64,000 nucleotides of DNA from Toxonevra muliebris (taxonomy: Eukaryota; Arthropoda; Insecta; Diptera; Pallopteridae). The DNA is taken from assembly GCA_963691655.1 (NCBI GenBank), contig OY829326.1:139394998-139458997 (forward strand), read 5' to 3'. Below are positions 1-11,103 of the stretch, piece after piece. Positions within the stretch are counted from its first letter, which is position 1; every line of letters begins with the position of its first letter. Below the pieces are notes generated by a model. It was not told the origin of the DNA. It saw nothing but the letters and a program-made list of their open reading frames with translations, and made no database searches. A program made the translations under genes and the position numbers.

Positions 1-159
1 AATTATGTTATTAGTTAGAAAAAAATGTTATATTTAGAGAGATACCTTTTTTTTTATAACTCAAAGCTGCTTATAATAAACTTTTTCCAGGATTCTGTGT
101 ATTCTGTCCAAATATTATTTTCAATCGTGCTCTGTCTGCTCAGTCAATTTCTTATGAGA

Positions 160-262
160 ACGAAGAGCACGCTCTGAGCGCGTTCTAATCACAAAAAGAA
201 ACACAATTACGTTTACTCTGAGTGCTCAGAGCTAAAAAGAAACACGATAACGTTTTTTGACA
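160..262. repeat. Two-copy direct repeat of about 45 bp with GAGC/GCTC mini-palindromes
   Basis: Two adjacent segments share the order 'CTCTGAG - gap - AAAAAGAAACAC - AATTACG or GATAACG - TTT'. Each begins with short self-complementary strings such as GAGCACGCTC and GTGCTCAGAGC. I see no coding potential. It lies just upstream of the LINE remnant and may belong to another decayed repeat. Confidence 0.4.
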
Positions 263-299
263 ACTCGTGCTCTGCCCAGAGCTAATAAATGAAAACTCT

Positions 300-1016
300 C
301 TCTTGGACTGTATGCTTCTGTTTCTCAAGCAGAAATTTTTGCAATCATCAAGGCAATGGACCATGTCATTGATAATGGTTGCAGAGAAAGGAGCATCTGT
401 GTATTTAGTGACAGTCAGGCTGCGCTCAAATCCTTGCTTAATCCTCTAACCACATCTAAACTGGTTATGCATTGTAAATCCAGGCTTTATTGTGTTGGCA
501 AACACAATAGCCTGCTGTTGATATGGTTTCCTGGACACTCAGGAATTTCATGAGATGAATCTGCTGACCTTCTGGCCAGAAAGGGTTCGGAAACTGGTTC
601 CTCGGGCCCAAAACCTTCTCGTTATCGTTTACATCAAGACTACCATTAATGAGTGGGTCGACCTGACCCACAATCGTGAATGGGAGGAACTGAGAGGTTT
701 TAGACAGACAAAGACCATGTTACCTGTTATCTCGAAGCATCTAACAGACTTTCTGTTATCACTTAACAAAAAGAGCTATAGGCAGCTTGTGGGGTTATAT
801 ACAGGCCACTTTTCTCGGGCCAAATGCTTGAATATGATTGGCCTGGGAGCTAGTGCCTTCTGTGCTTCCTGTGGTTTGGAGGAAGAATGTGAAGAATGTG
901 CCCCGCTTTCTGCCAGATCAGAGTAAGCACTGGAGTTTTGGGAGACAAACACCTGAGCTCTTTAACACCGCAGGATCTGCTTAGATTTATTAATAAATCT
1001 GGCAGATTTAAAGAAT
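300..1016 (+). pseudogene. LINE ORF2 remnant: RNase H domain and C-terminal Cys region
   Basis: This is the C-terminal part of a non-LTR retrotransposon polyprotein carrying RNase H, which removes the RNA strand during target-primed reverse transcription. Visible motifs in order are SQAEIFAI (catalytic Glu), FSDSQAAL (catalytic Asp), LIWFPGHSG (the pre-catalytic His block) and, after a stop codon near 550, DESADLLARKGS (final Asp). A CASCGLEEE segment near 860 is the start of the usual C-terminal Cys/His motif, and the protein end 'LLRFINKSGRFKE' stops at about 1014-1016. At least one stop and one frameshift near 890-930 break it, and reverse transcriptase and endonuclease are absent, so this is a dead 5'-truncated copy. 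RNase H places it in the I-like group rather than the Jockey clade. Confidence 0.85.
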
Positions 1017-1135
1017 AGCAAAAAAGAACACAGAATATAGTACAATGGACGTAAAACTAGTCTGAGTGCTGTATTCTTCTTCTTTTGCTGTACCAACAAA
1101 AAAAAAACGGGTACGCATCAAGATTGTCGTAGAGT

Positions 1136-1375
1136 TGTAAAGTACTGAAGTATTTTCAAGTACAAGTACCAGTATTAATACTGGCACTGGTGCTCAGTAT
1201 TTGGGTGCTGATACTTGAAAAAACGTAATCACCAGTAATTTTTTAAGTAATGGAACTGAGTATTTTAATTTCAAGTACTTTCAAGTATTTTCGAAGAATT
1301 TCAAGCATTTTCAAATAAGTACAACTATTTTCAAGTACCTTCAAGTTTTTTAAGCATTTTCAAGTATTTTCGTGT
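1136..1375. repeat. Degenerate (TCAAGTATTT)n short tandem repeat
   Basis: About a dozen imperfect copies of a 10-12 bp unit of the form TCAAGTATTT or TCAAGTACTT follow one another. The block contains the perfect 16 bp palindrome CCAGTATTAATACTGG at 1169-1184. It is non-coding and could be one arm of a decayed foldback element, because the better preserved foldback at 11.1-12.3 kb is also built of 10-mer units. Confidence 0.65.
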
Positions 1376-2454
1376 CAAGAGGTACGTAAATCAAAGCTTA
1401 GAGGTGCACTTAAATGAAATTTAATACCAATTCATTTCAGTAGCATTCATTCTACACACGAACTTCATGAAAAATACCAAATTATGATGCGAATACCAGT
1501 AACTACTTCAAAACCATTCCACAGACTACTCTTTGGGTTAAAATGTATAGGTATATAAAATCAGCAACAGTTCTTATGGTCAGTAAAACAGGTTTTTTTT
1601 GAGGGAGTATGAGTTAAATTAAATTTAAAATACTAATAAAAACAATTTTACGATTCAATAAAAGTGTTTATTTAAAAAAAAAAAGGAGAAATATAGAGGA
1701 AGCAGAAAAGTACTTGGGAATTCCCACTAGTCACATAAAGAGAAGATAATAAAACAAAAAATATATAACTAACTATTATTAAATTGGCTAAGAGTTATTT
1801 CTAAATACAATTCTACTACCTAAAAATTAAACAAAAAAATAAAAAAAAACACCCAGACAAGCTGACTTTACCCACAATTTTTTGAATACATATAAAAGAA
1901 GAAAAAAAAACAGAAAAAAGATTCTTATCGTTAACTAAACAACTACAGTGAATGATATGAATGGCATGTAGAACATTCAAAATAACATCAACAATGAGAT
2001 AAGTTTAAGCCAAACATAACTGCTTGCCGCTGCCTCCCCACCTTATTAAAACATGCACGTTTTCTTCAGCTTCATCTTCTTCTTTATCTTCTTGGAAAAC
2101 AACAAAGATTATGAATATTATCAGATTTATAAGCGTAATGAAAAATAAGTGAAAGCAAAGAATTCCCATTACTTACAATATAAAAAATTGTTTGTGAATA
2201 AAGTATATGAGAATAAATGAAAAACAAAAGCAGAAAACACATAAAAATTCTTTCACTCCATAACCGAAAAATGTCATGTTTTACTTAATAAAAATCATTA
2301 AATTGCAAAGATTATGGTTGTTGAGAATTTCATTGCCAATTTATTTCCCAGCAAAATGAATGAGGCGAAATTCTCTATTATGTTTAATGGTGAAAATGAG
2401 AAGAAAATTTTGTTAATTGCAACCTGTAGGATTATAAATCTAACATAAGATTTT
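1376..2454. other. AT-rich stretch without recognisable genes
   Basis: I see only AT-rich DNA with A-runs and no open frame above background. The segment at 2010-2080 is slightly GC-richer but has no recognisable frame. Confidence 0.5.
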
Positions 2455-2690
2455 TAAAATTAAAAATGGCAGATCCAATATGGCGGAAAAATTTTTTAAA
2501 TTTGTTCGGATCCGCTGGAAACTAATTTCTCGGCGGTTTCCAGAGACGCTGATTAGGACTCTGTCATCGAGTTTTTACAACTTAAAATGGGTGATCCAAT
2601 ATGGCCGACTATTTTTAAAGTTCATCGGATTCGCTTGAAGCTCGTTACTCAGGGGTTTTCAGGGTCGCTGATTACAAATCTGACAATAAA
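2455..2690. repeat. Two-copy tandem repeat of about 120 bp
   Basis: Each unit runs 'AAAATGG - GATCCAATATGGC - gap - GGATCCGCTGGAA or GGATTCGCTTGAA - gap - CGCTGATTA - TCTG - CA'. The copies start near 2463 and 2584. A related string with GCCATATTGGTCCGCC, in the other orientation, occurs near 19535, so the family is dispersed. No coding potential was seen. Confidence 0.65.
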
Positions 2691-2731
2691 TTCGATCTTG
2701 CGCGTATAAAGCCAATAATATTTGCAAATAC

Positions 2732-2739
2732 TATCGATA
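2732..2739. promoter_or_regulatory. DRE-type TATCGATA motif
   Basis: A perfect TATCGATA, the element bound by DREF in Drosophila housekeeping promoters, lies in a cluster of related half-sites (CTATCGATAG, TGTCGATGG, CTATCAATAG) between 2730 and 2805. No supported gene begins nearby, so the motif could be the relic of a promoter or chance in AT-rich DNA. Confidence 0.3.
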
Positions 2740-2805
2740 GTTGTCGATGGTTTTCGAAAAACTATCATCCAGCCGGTGACTATCAATAGTTTTCCACCTC
2801 TAGTC

Positions 2806-3977
2806 AGCAGAAGCTACTCTAATAACATAAAAATAGGCATATCGGCGATTTTAAAGCAAATTCGTTATTGCTCTTGAGGCCAACGATTTTCACGAGAATG
2901 GAGTAAACCATTTGATTCAACGCCTGCCCTGAATTCACCCATTCAGCCACGTCGGCTTGTGAGCGTTTAACCAACACAAGACCCCGCTATGTAAGGTTTG
3001 AATACAGTTAGCTGCTCGTAAAATGTAATGATTTTTAAAGTTATTTCATATTGGCTAGCCAACAAACAACTACCAACGACTACAAGCTAAGCTTAAATTG
3101 CTTGAAAGTATAACTATCTTGTTTATTATTTATTTACCTGTAAACTTCCAACAAATTATTTACCAGTATTTCAATTTACTGCTATTCTTAACTTTGTGCG
3201 TTTTAATATTAACGAGTGAAAAATGTAGGAATGGTGGCAACACTGATTGCAATAATCTTTAGCTACCTACTTTCATACAAATAGTTAAATAGTTTAAGTG
3301 TTAAAACTTTTCCTTTGCACTAACCGCTGTTAGACGAAGAACAAAATGAATGAATAACTTGACTGATTGAGTGGCAGACAAAAGAGAGAAAAGAGAGAGA
3401 GAGAGAGAGAAATAAATACCTAAGGAAAAGTTTTTGGATATTGTAGTCGTTTTATGAAGTTTGCTTTCAAAAATTAAGTGTGGTTTTGAAGAAAGAGAAT
3501 CAGCAACTTATTTCAATTCAAATTAAAATAACTATTTGTTATTTTCCAAAATAAAATGTTTTCGGTCGTTTTCATTTTACGTTTTCAAGTTGTTTTATTG
3601 TTTTGAGGTTATGTAAATTTAGCAATTGTGGACGTTCCTGCGTACATTTTCAAGTGAAATAAGAACGCATTTGAATATTTACATTTCAAAACAGGTATGA
3701 AAGAAGAGAGAAAAACTTGCTGCTTTTTTGTTTGAAAAAACTATCAATATGAGAAATTTGTAAATGTATAAATATGTGAATGTTGTGTATGTTTACCTGC
3801 GTGTGTGTGTGCGTATCTCTTCAATTGAAATTTCAATTCAATTTTACTGAAAGGAAATAAATGTGATTTTCGTTGTTTGAATTTAAATTAAAGTTCAACA
3901 TAAATAATTAAATACATTTCTCATTTGAAAACATCACACATGCTCACACATATTTGTACATAAATGTTCTATACATA
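2806..3977. other. Gene-free stretch with a (GA)n microsatellite
   Basis: A (GA)n run lies at about 3392-3411 and short GT-rich tracts near 3797-3815. GGCAACACTG at about 3237 resembles the insect core-promoter Motif 1 family, but no coding exon follows. Otherwise I see nothing. Confidence 0.5.
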
Positions 3978-4840
3978 CACTGAGAAGCAAAAGTGTAACA
4001 ATGATTAGCAACACGAACTATCTTTCAGAAAATTGCAGTTTAATATATTTTTTTTTTTAACAAAAATAATGGTCATATATTTTGAAGTATGTTTCGGGTT
4101 ATTTACAAAGGAACAACTTCATATTGAATATCAGGTAATATAAAAATTTCACCTCTCAACCTTAACCCTCTAGCAGCCCAATTTTTTTTAGCATTAAATA
4201 AGATTATTTGATTTTAATGTATAAAACTCGGAAATGAAGCCGAAAATCGAGTTGAAGTCGTTAATTCTGCTCGAGGTCCATCAAAAAGCGTATAGTCCCG
4301 ATAAATGAAAAAGTTAAAAATTATTATGTATTCAAATTGCATAAATTTAAAATATAATTAATTTCCTACTTTCTAATACGTTTTCAGCTCCAAAAAACAA
4401 CTATTTGTATTTTTTTTCACAATTAAAATTATCGAAAATTTTGGCGGTCCTTAACTTAAAGCGTGTCCACAAAAAAATCGCATTTTTGAACACTTTCAGC
4501 CGTCCAGATATACTATGACACAATTTGTGCATGCTGTTCTGTTTAACACATTTCTATAGCTTATTTCTGTCTTTTGATGCATTTGTATAATTTTCCAGTT
4601 GCTTTTTCAACTGACTAATCAAATTCTCTATCAGAGATAAGTCCAAATACTTTTCATTGTCTTAAAACTGCTCTAATTTAGTCGATTATGCACAAGTTTT
4701 GAGAGCGAAGTAGCCGATTCCCTCTGGTTTACACAGAAACTGTATTAAAAATTGAGTATTGAAAAACATTCAAGATTATTTGTCGTGTTGTGAACTATTC
4801 GGTTTTTTTTATAAAATATCCAAATATGCTCAATATTTAC

Positions 4841-4870
4841 GCCGGCGAGCAGAAATGCGGCGTCGCCGGC
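4841..4870. other. GC-rich perfect hairpin in AT-rich DNA
   Basis: GCCGGCGA (4841-4848) pairs perfectly with TCGCCGGC (4863-4870) across a 14-base loop. Further short palindromes follow, such as GATCG-CGATC near 4958-4977 and GTATACGC near 4986 and 5013. No gene overlaps. Confidence 0.6.
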
Positions 4871-5439
4871 TGTACTAACTAATTTTTTCCAAGAATATGT
4901 TTAAAAGGAATATTAAATTTCTCTTGAAGTTATCCACTCGGTAATTTGGGATTTTTCCGATCGTGTGTGCGATCGTCAAGTGCGTGTATACGCTGACCTC
5001 TTCTTATATTGTATACGCCCGAGCCGAATACTCAAAAATATTTCATGTTTAATTTTATTTCTTTAAGATGTTGATTAATAAAAAAAATGGGAATATTGTA
5101 ATTTGTTCACATTAATGATTACGGAGCTATATTTTTTTGTTTCATGTAGGATTAAGCAAATTTTGAATTTAGGAAATTTAATACACACATAGTTATTGGC
5201 AATTCCGAAAACTCTTTCATACAATTTTTAATACGAACTCATCGACTATTTCATGACCATGGTCGCCAATTCGGATCCGCTTTTTAATTATAGCCGACTC
5301 TGGGAATTTTTACAGGCGGATTCATCAAAAATTACATTACCATGGTCACCATATTCGATGAGCCAGAGTCAGTCTGATTTTCATTAACCTACTATTAAAA
5401 TCATAATCACCAACCCCAAAAACCCCTTACATTTCTTTA

Positions 5440-6610
5440 TTTAAGTCAATTTAAATCTTTATTCAGTTCTTGGGCATGATTGGGAGCTTGCAGACCTCCT
5501 GTCCCACACTGATAAGGAAAGTGGTAACCACACTTTTGAATCTCCGGGAGGATACAACAAACATTGGATATGCAGACGACATCGCTATAATGGCAGTAGC
5601 CAAACACCTGTAACGACGCTATCGCAAGGGTGAGAAGATAGCTGCACAACTCAAAGCAGGAATTAGCGGAGCAGAAGATGAAAGTCGTGCTATTGAGTAC
5701 TAGAAAATCACGTGAAGAGCTGGTCATCACGGTTGGTAATCATCACATCACCTTGTGTCCACGCATCAAGTACTCATGAGTACTTATAGACTCCAGAATG
5801 AAGTTTAAGAATCACCTGAGAGCTGCTAGTGAAAAAGCAGCATGAATAAATAGTGCGTTAACACATATTATGTCGAACATTGGAGGCCCGTGCGAGTGCA
5901 GCCGCCGGCTGCTTTCAACGGTTACTACGTCAGTAATCTTGAATGCAACACCTACTATCTGGGCAGTAAGAAGACACACCAGAAGGATATCTGCGCGACT
6001 TTTAGACTCAGTGCCCTGAAGGTAGCTAGCGCGTATCGCACAGTGTCAGATGATGCTATTTATGTCATTGCAAGTAAGGCACCCATCGATCTACAGGCAC
6101 AAGATATGATGCGATTAGATTGTCGTAACACAAAGCCTACCAAAGGCATAAGAGAAGAAGAAAGAAACGAAGCGTACCATCATGGAATGGCAGCGAAGAT
6201 GGAAGTTATCCGAGAAGGGTCGATGTACCTACAATCTCATTACGGACATATAAGAGTGGATATCACGCAGGCATGGTGAATTAAATTACAACATTATGCA
6301 ATTACTTAGTGGTCATGGGTGCTTTAAGCAATACCTGCATGGGATTAAAGTCGGAGAAGAAGACTCGTTTTGCCCAAGATGCCCAGAGGAAAGGGAGAAC
6401 GCGTAGCATATACTTTTTAAATGCCCGCGTTTCAACAACGACAGAGATGAGCAGGAAAAAGCCTTTAGAGAACCCCCTACGGAAAGGAATCTGACGACAC
6501 AGATCAGGCAAACACCAGAAACATGGAGCCAGATATCGTCAATCGGCCAGAATTCGACAGAAACCAATACTGACGATTGAGAACTAAGCTCGTTGCGGCC
6601 TTCCGACATA
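5440..6610 (+). pseudogene. R1-type LINE ORF2 remnant: RT core to C-terminal zinc motif
   Basis: The reverse-transcriptase region shows VLG of the QGSVLGP block near 5465 and the catalytic GYADDIAIM at about 5566-5592. Downstream come the conserved linker 'NIGGP' near 5880 and the 'LSALKVASAYRTVSDDA' helix block of R1-clade elements at about 6000-6055, followed by 'PIDLQAQD'. The end carries a Cys-Cys-His-Cys motif (SFCPRCPEERENA, then H and FKCPRF) at about 6360-6430. The frame shifts several times and contains stops, the endonuclease and N-terminal RT are missing, and no RNase H is present, as expected for R1. It is non-functional and lies within the TIR-bounded interval 3978-9754. Confidence 0.85.
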
Positions 6611-7944
6611 ATACCTAATGGTGGTTCCGGGAGAAATAACCATACGGACGAGAGGTGGTTTTAGCGTGAAAATGTCTCGCATTGACTGAGCTTTTTATGC
6701 TTTCTTCCTTATTAAAAAAAAAATCGGTGTGCACAGAACTAACTCCATACGGTGTAATGCATTCCCATATCATGAAATACCCCCCTTTTAACCCAGTAAT
6801 GCCTAGCGGTGCCATATGGCACCTTGTCGCTGAACCGTTCCGGAGCCAGGTTCAAAAACAATTTTTTTCTCGAGTTACTTTCTTGATCAATCCACTTTGC
6901 ATCCCGCTTGTCCTTATTAATGTTATAAAAAAAATGTTAAGTTAATTTTACGGTAGAATTACTAAATTATAATGTTAAAATTACATTAAAAATGTTGTTA
7001 ATACATTTTGCATGTACAATTCTTATTTTAACATTCAAAATGTAAACATACTATATATGCATACCTACCCTGTATACTCGTTTTCGGATAACAGAATAGA
7101 GTTTAACTTGTATAAGACTCAGTGTTGCCAACTATCCCACAAACAAACTCCCCAATTAACTCTTTGGTTATGGGTAGAGTTGACACGAAGTCAACTGCTG
7201 TTGATGTTTTAGGCATGCTCATCCAACGCGGCATTTGCTGGAATAATTATATATTTGCAGTGTCAAAAGAAGCACCCCAAGTGTCTCTACTTTTTAAGGT
7301 GGTGTAAAAAATATTTCACAGTGACTGATCTCCGCATGATCTACACCTCCTATAGCCACCCCAAAATGGAGTCTAATTCGCATTTGTGGGCAGGAATTTC
7401 ACGAACTGATAATGTCCAGAAGACAGTATACAATATTGAGCCTTCTAGCTAATAGAATACAGTAGGGCTTCTAGCTCTATTTACTCCTTAAATAATAGAA
7501 GAAGCATAGCTTGCAGGACACTATTTACCAGTTCATATACTCAACAAGACTACACAAACCGCAAGCGGTAGTCACGCATTCCCAGTAGATACGGCGTATT
7601 ACCGCGTATTACTGAAATATTTCTTTTCTCTGCTGGACCGCGCTTAGTAGAATAAGCTCACTGCAACTGGTTTTTATGACTTTCCAAATTCTAAACAAAT
7701 GTTCACATCTATTTCTCCTTTTTTCATTTACTTCTCCAATCAATGCAATACTTTCCATTCATAGGGGTACCCCCTGAGTATTTATTGCTTAATTAAAAAA
7801 AAAAAGTAAAACAAATTAGAAGAAAAAATATATATAAACATTGGAAAAAACCCTTATTTTATTGTATAATCGATTATGTGCTCATTGTTACAGAAGATAT
7901 AAAAAATGTAAATTTTATTAATAAGGAAGCCTCCACAGACAATT
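6611..7944. other. Gene-free stretch with a piggyBac-like end signature
   Basis: TTAA at 6789-6792 is followed by CCC and then the perfect palindrome GGTGCCATATGGCACC (6808-6823). That layout matches the left end of the TTAA element at 23888. No partner end was found nearby. Short frames at 6682-7452 have no recognisable domains. CAGTGTTGCCAACT occurs near 7120. Confidence 0.4.
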
Positions 7945-8149
7945 CTGTGGCAATAAGGAATAACAGCTAAACTCAAAAGTCGACTACAAGCCAGTTGCGT
8001 ATTTTTCATTATAAAACCTAAAATATTAAAAGTTCTTAAATAATTATTGGAGTTTAATTAATAAAAAACTATGGAGACTGCTAAATTGCAAAAAAAAAAT
8101 TTGAAAATTTTCGACTTTTGAGTTTAGCTGTTATTCCTTATTGCCACAG
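7945..8149. mobile_element. MITE, copy 1 (about 40 bp TIRs, AATT duplication)
   Basis: The 205 bp element starts CTGTGGCAATAAGGAATAAC and ends with the exact reverse complement; the paired arms run about 40 bp to GTCGA. AATT flanks both sides (7941-7944 and 8150-8153). A second copy at 55557-55803 has the internal sequence in the opposite orientation. Copy 1 lacks most of the right inner arm present in copy 2. No coding capacity. Confidence 0.85.
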
Positions 8150-8470
8150 AATTACTCTATAGTAAAAGGGGGAAATCTCAAAAGACAACAGAGTTTGCAA
8201 AAAATGTTAAAGAATTGAATTTGGTAAGCTCTATTCCGTCTCTTTTAGTTAAATCCCATGCTAAATATTCTATATCGTGTAACAATTCCTAAGCATGACA
8301 AAATCAAACATGAAAATTGCATCAATTTAGTGAGAAAAGTTTTTATGTACTAAAAAAATGTTAAAAATGTAGCATTGAATTGATGAGCCTTTTGGCTTAT
8401 ACTTAATTCTTTTATATTACATATTAAATTTAATAGCTTGTGACATTTTCTTTCTTTTCTATCCTTTCAG

Positions 8471-8513
8471 GCAAGGTGGCTACTACAATCAACATGAATC
8501 CGAGAGTGTGTAA
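8471..8513 (+). other. Possible terminal exon fragment
   Basis: A strong pyrimidine tract ending CCTTTCAG at 8470 precedes a short open segment reading QGGYYNQHESESV and then a stop at 8511-8513. The residue composition looks exon-like, but the piece is too short to assign and no upstream exon is identifiable. It could be the end of a host gene whose other exons lie outside the window, or chance. Confidence 0.25.
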
Positions 8514-9750
8514 TTGGATTCAATTACAGAAGTTTAGCCTAAGTGGAACAGCATTATTGAGCAATATGTCTTCGTCAATTAGCTTTTCTGTATGTTTTTG
8601 TTTTTTTTTATTTTGTAGCTTCACCCAAGACCTCAAAGTTACGTTAAGGTTATGAAAATTTTTAAAGATGGGGCTTATTGATTTTTGGCGTGCCAAATTT
8701 TGTTTACAATGGTCTTAAATTTTCGCCAAATGTTTTTAGTTCTTTATTTTTGTATAATTTAAAAACTATAGAAAACATTTTTTGATTTCATGTGATGAAA
8801 AGAAATGTATCTAAATATGTGAATCTATTTCAAATTTTTCGGAAATGCGTTGTTTTTGGAAGCTGTCTCAACTTTTCTACTTTCCAATGAACATTATACC
8901 CTAAATTAAGCTGCACTCAACAGAGAATACCACTTAACAGGAGTCACTGGTTTACTTCTCCTGCGGAGTTTTCGATCAGACTACAATGTACTATATTCTA
9001 TTTTTATATTATAAAAAAATATTATATGAAATAAATAAAACATTTTTGTACTGTATTTGTTTAATTGTTTAAATTTTCAAATCTACGTTAAAGTCAAGTT
9101 TACATTTTCTAATATCAGTTGTACATTGTTGTCATATTAATTCTACATTGGAGCTATATCAATTCTACATTACTCTCATATAAATTTTACCATATTCTTT
9201 TAACATTTGAATACCAATAGTGCATATAAATAAGGAATTTCTTCACAGATTTTTCACGTTGGATTCAGTAATGTTAAAATTACATTTTATTATATACCGA
9301 GCCGAGGCAAACAATTTCTTAATTAAAAAATAACCGAACGAACTCAACTTACTATGTTTAAAAGTCAAACTTAAGGAACTTGTGCAAAGCATCTATGAAT
9401 CTATATATATGAATATATTGATATTTTTAATTTTGGCTTTTTGTCTTGGACTACAACTAATAATTCAGCTCAAATAGTACATGAAAAATAGTTTTGAAAA
9501 AAAAACTGACATAAATTTTATGATAAATTTTAGTCTCTTTAGGCTGTGAGTGCAAAACCGTAACAATGTATTTGCCAATCATTGTGGACTTTTACATTGT
9601 TTCCGGTCATGAAATTGCTCATTTCATTTAGTATAACACTTTTAGATTCATATAAAACAATATGCAAACATTTTGTATGCCAAAATATAAATACCTTCAA
9701 GCAATTTATTGCAAATAAAGTTCCTGATCATTGTTAAACTTTTGCTTCTC
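8514..9750. other. AT-rich stretch without genes
   Basis: No frame with recognisable content. Near 9100-9190 a short sentence-like repeat occurs three times (TACATTGTTGTCATATTAATTC-like units of about 30 bp). The stretch ends at the right TIR of the 3978-9754 interval. Confidence 0.45.
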
Positions 9751-9754
9751 AGTG

Positions 9755-10758
9755 TATATAAATATATGTATGTATGTATACATAGCAAAGTTGAAAATTT
9801 CACTAAGCACAGTCATTTACAGCTTCATGAGAGAAAAACGTTTCAAACGTAATCGTCGTCAACCTAAGCGTATACGTAACCCTTCAATTTGATTTGCTTG
9901 TGGCAAAAAGAAGAAGCTTCACATAGTATATAAATTAAATGCTTACACAAGTGTCTGTGTGAGAATATGTTAGTGAATGTATGTTAGTTAGTGTATGCAT
10001 GTATAATAGACAGACAAATCTGACAGACAGAAAGACAGAGGCAAAGATAAATGCATTTAACGTTAATCAAGCACGTTGATGTTGGTTTTATATAGGGACA
10101 TACGCGCAAATGTTGAACACATGTTAATTTGTATGCAGAGGTACCTACATAGGTACATATGTATGTATGTATGTATGCATATATATGACTGCATATTGGT
10201 GTGTGTATATGTGTGTGTGTGAACAAAATTAAGACATAAAATACAACAGCAGCAGCAGCTTCATTAAATTTAACACCTTTGTATTCAAAGCTGATTTGCT
10301 TTAACAAAAATATCTCCCTAGATGTAAAGAGCTATGTGACTTAATTTGCAATTATCTTTCTTAGTATACTTACACACATACATACACCCTAACACCATAA
10401 CACAATAATCTCATTGCAAAATTGTCGCAAACAATTTAAATTGAAACTTTTTGAAGCAGATGAATTCGACAATGCCAGCAACAGAAATCAAATGAATGTA
10501 AACACTTCAAAAACAAAAACAAAAAAAAGATGTAAATTGTTAAGCGTATAAGTGAAAAATAAGCTCATCAAGTTTTGTTAACTCAAACGGATTGAATGAA
10601 GAATTCTCATGGTGTTGATATCATTTTGTCAAATTTATTTTAGTACTCAGTAAGATAGAAAAGCAAAAGATGATTTATTATTGTTTTCAAGCCAAACTGA
10701 GACTATTCCAAGTAATAATCTAACTTGGGTTTTCTTCTCATATTTTTTCATGTAATAA
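9755..10758. repeat. Microsatellite-rich stretch
   Basis: (GTAT)n and (GT)n tracts occur at about 9960-10010 and 10145-10222, with a CAG run at 10246-10257. No coding region is supported; the minus-strand frame over this segment is microsatellite translation. Confidence 0.55.
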
Positions 10759-10768
10759 CAAGCATGAG

Positions 10769-11039
10769 GTGCAGGATATGTATGGAGCAAGATGCGAGGG
10801 AAACTTTGGAGCATCTTCTTTGTTCTTGTCCCGCGCTCGCTAGAACTCGATTAACGTACTTAGGAGCACCACAGTTTGAGAGTCTGAACGAAGTCGCTAA
10901 ACTGGGGGTTAACTGCCTTTTAAACTTTACTAACCACACTCGCATCTTAAATAACGTAGGCACTCGCTAGATATCTGGTATCGCTAAGGACCTAAAGGTC
11001 TATGCGTGGCTTCTGCCAGCTAGTACTACCTAACCTAAG
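10769..11039 (+). mobile_element. 5'-truncated LINE 3' end with a 9 bp target duplication
   Basis: The insert encodes the C-terminal zinc motif of an RNase H-group LINE (CRICMEQDARETLEHLLCSC, then LTYLGAPQF) in frame to a stop near 10968. A short 3' UTR follows, ending CCTAACCTAAG. AAGCATGAG occurs immediately before (10760-10768) and after (11040-11048), which is a clean target-site duplication and defines the 271 bp insertion exactly. Only the 3' end was copied, which is typical of incomplete target-primed reverse transcription. Confidence 0.85.
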
Positions 11040-11103
11040 AAGCATGAGCTGGATCGATTTTACGGTTAAGCTGCCACTCAAGGCTAAGCTTATCCATAGC
11101 AGA

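Larger units (their letters stand above)
3978..9754. mobile_element. DNA transposon interval bounded by 28 bp TIRs and TA duplications (composite, nested)
   Basis: The left end begins CACTGAGAAGCAAAAGTG and the right end closes with its reverse complement, CACTTTTGCTTCTCAGTG except for one base. About 27 of 28 terminal bases match, and both ends abut TA (3976-3977 and 9755-9756), as expected for an IS630/Tc1/mariner element. Inside the right end a second, diverged copy of the GCAAAA-GTAACAATG string near 9555-9600 suggests a subterminal repeat arrangement as in IR/DR Tc1-like elements. No transposase frame is recognisable. The 5.8 kb span is explained by later insertions, including the LINE at 5440-6610 and the MITE at 7945-8149. 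Confidence 0.6.
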
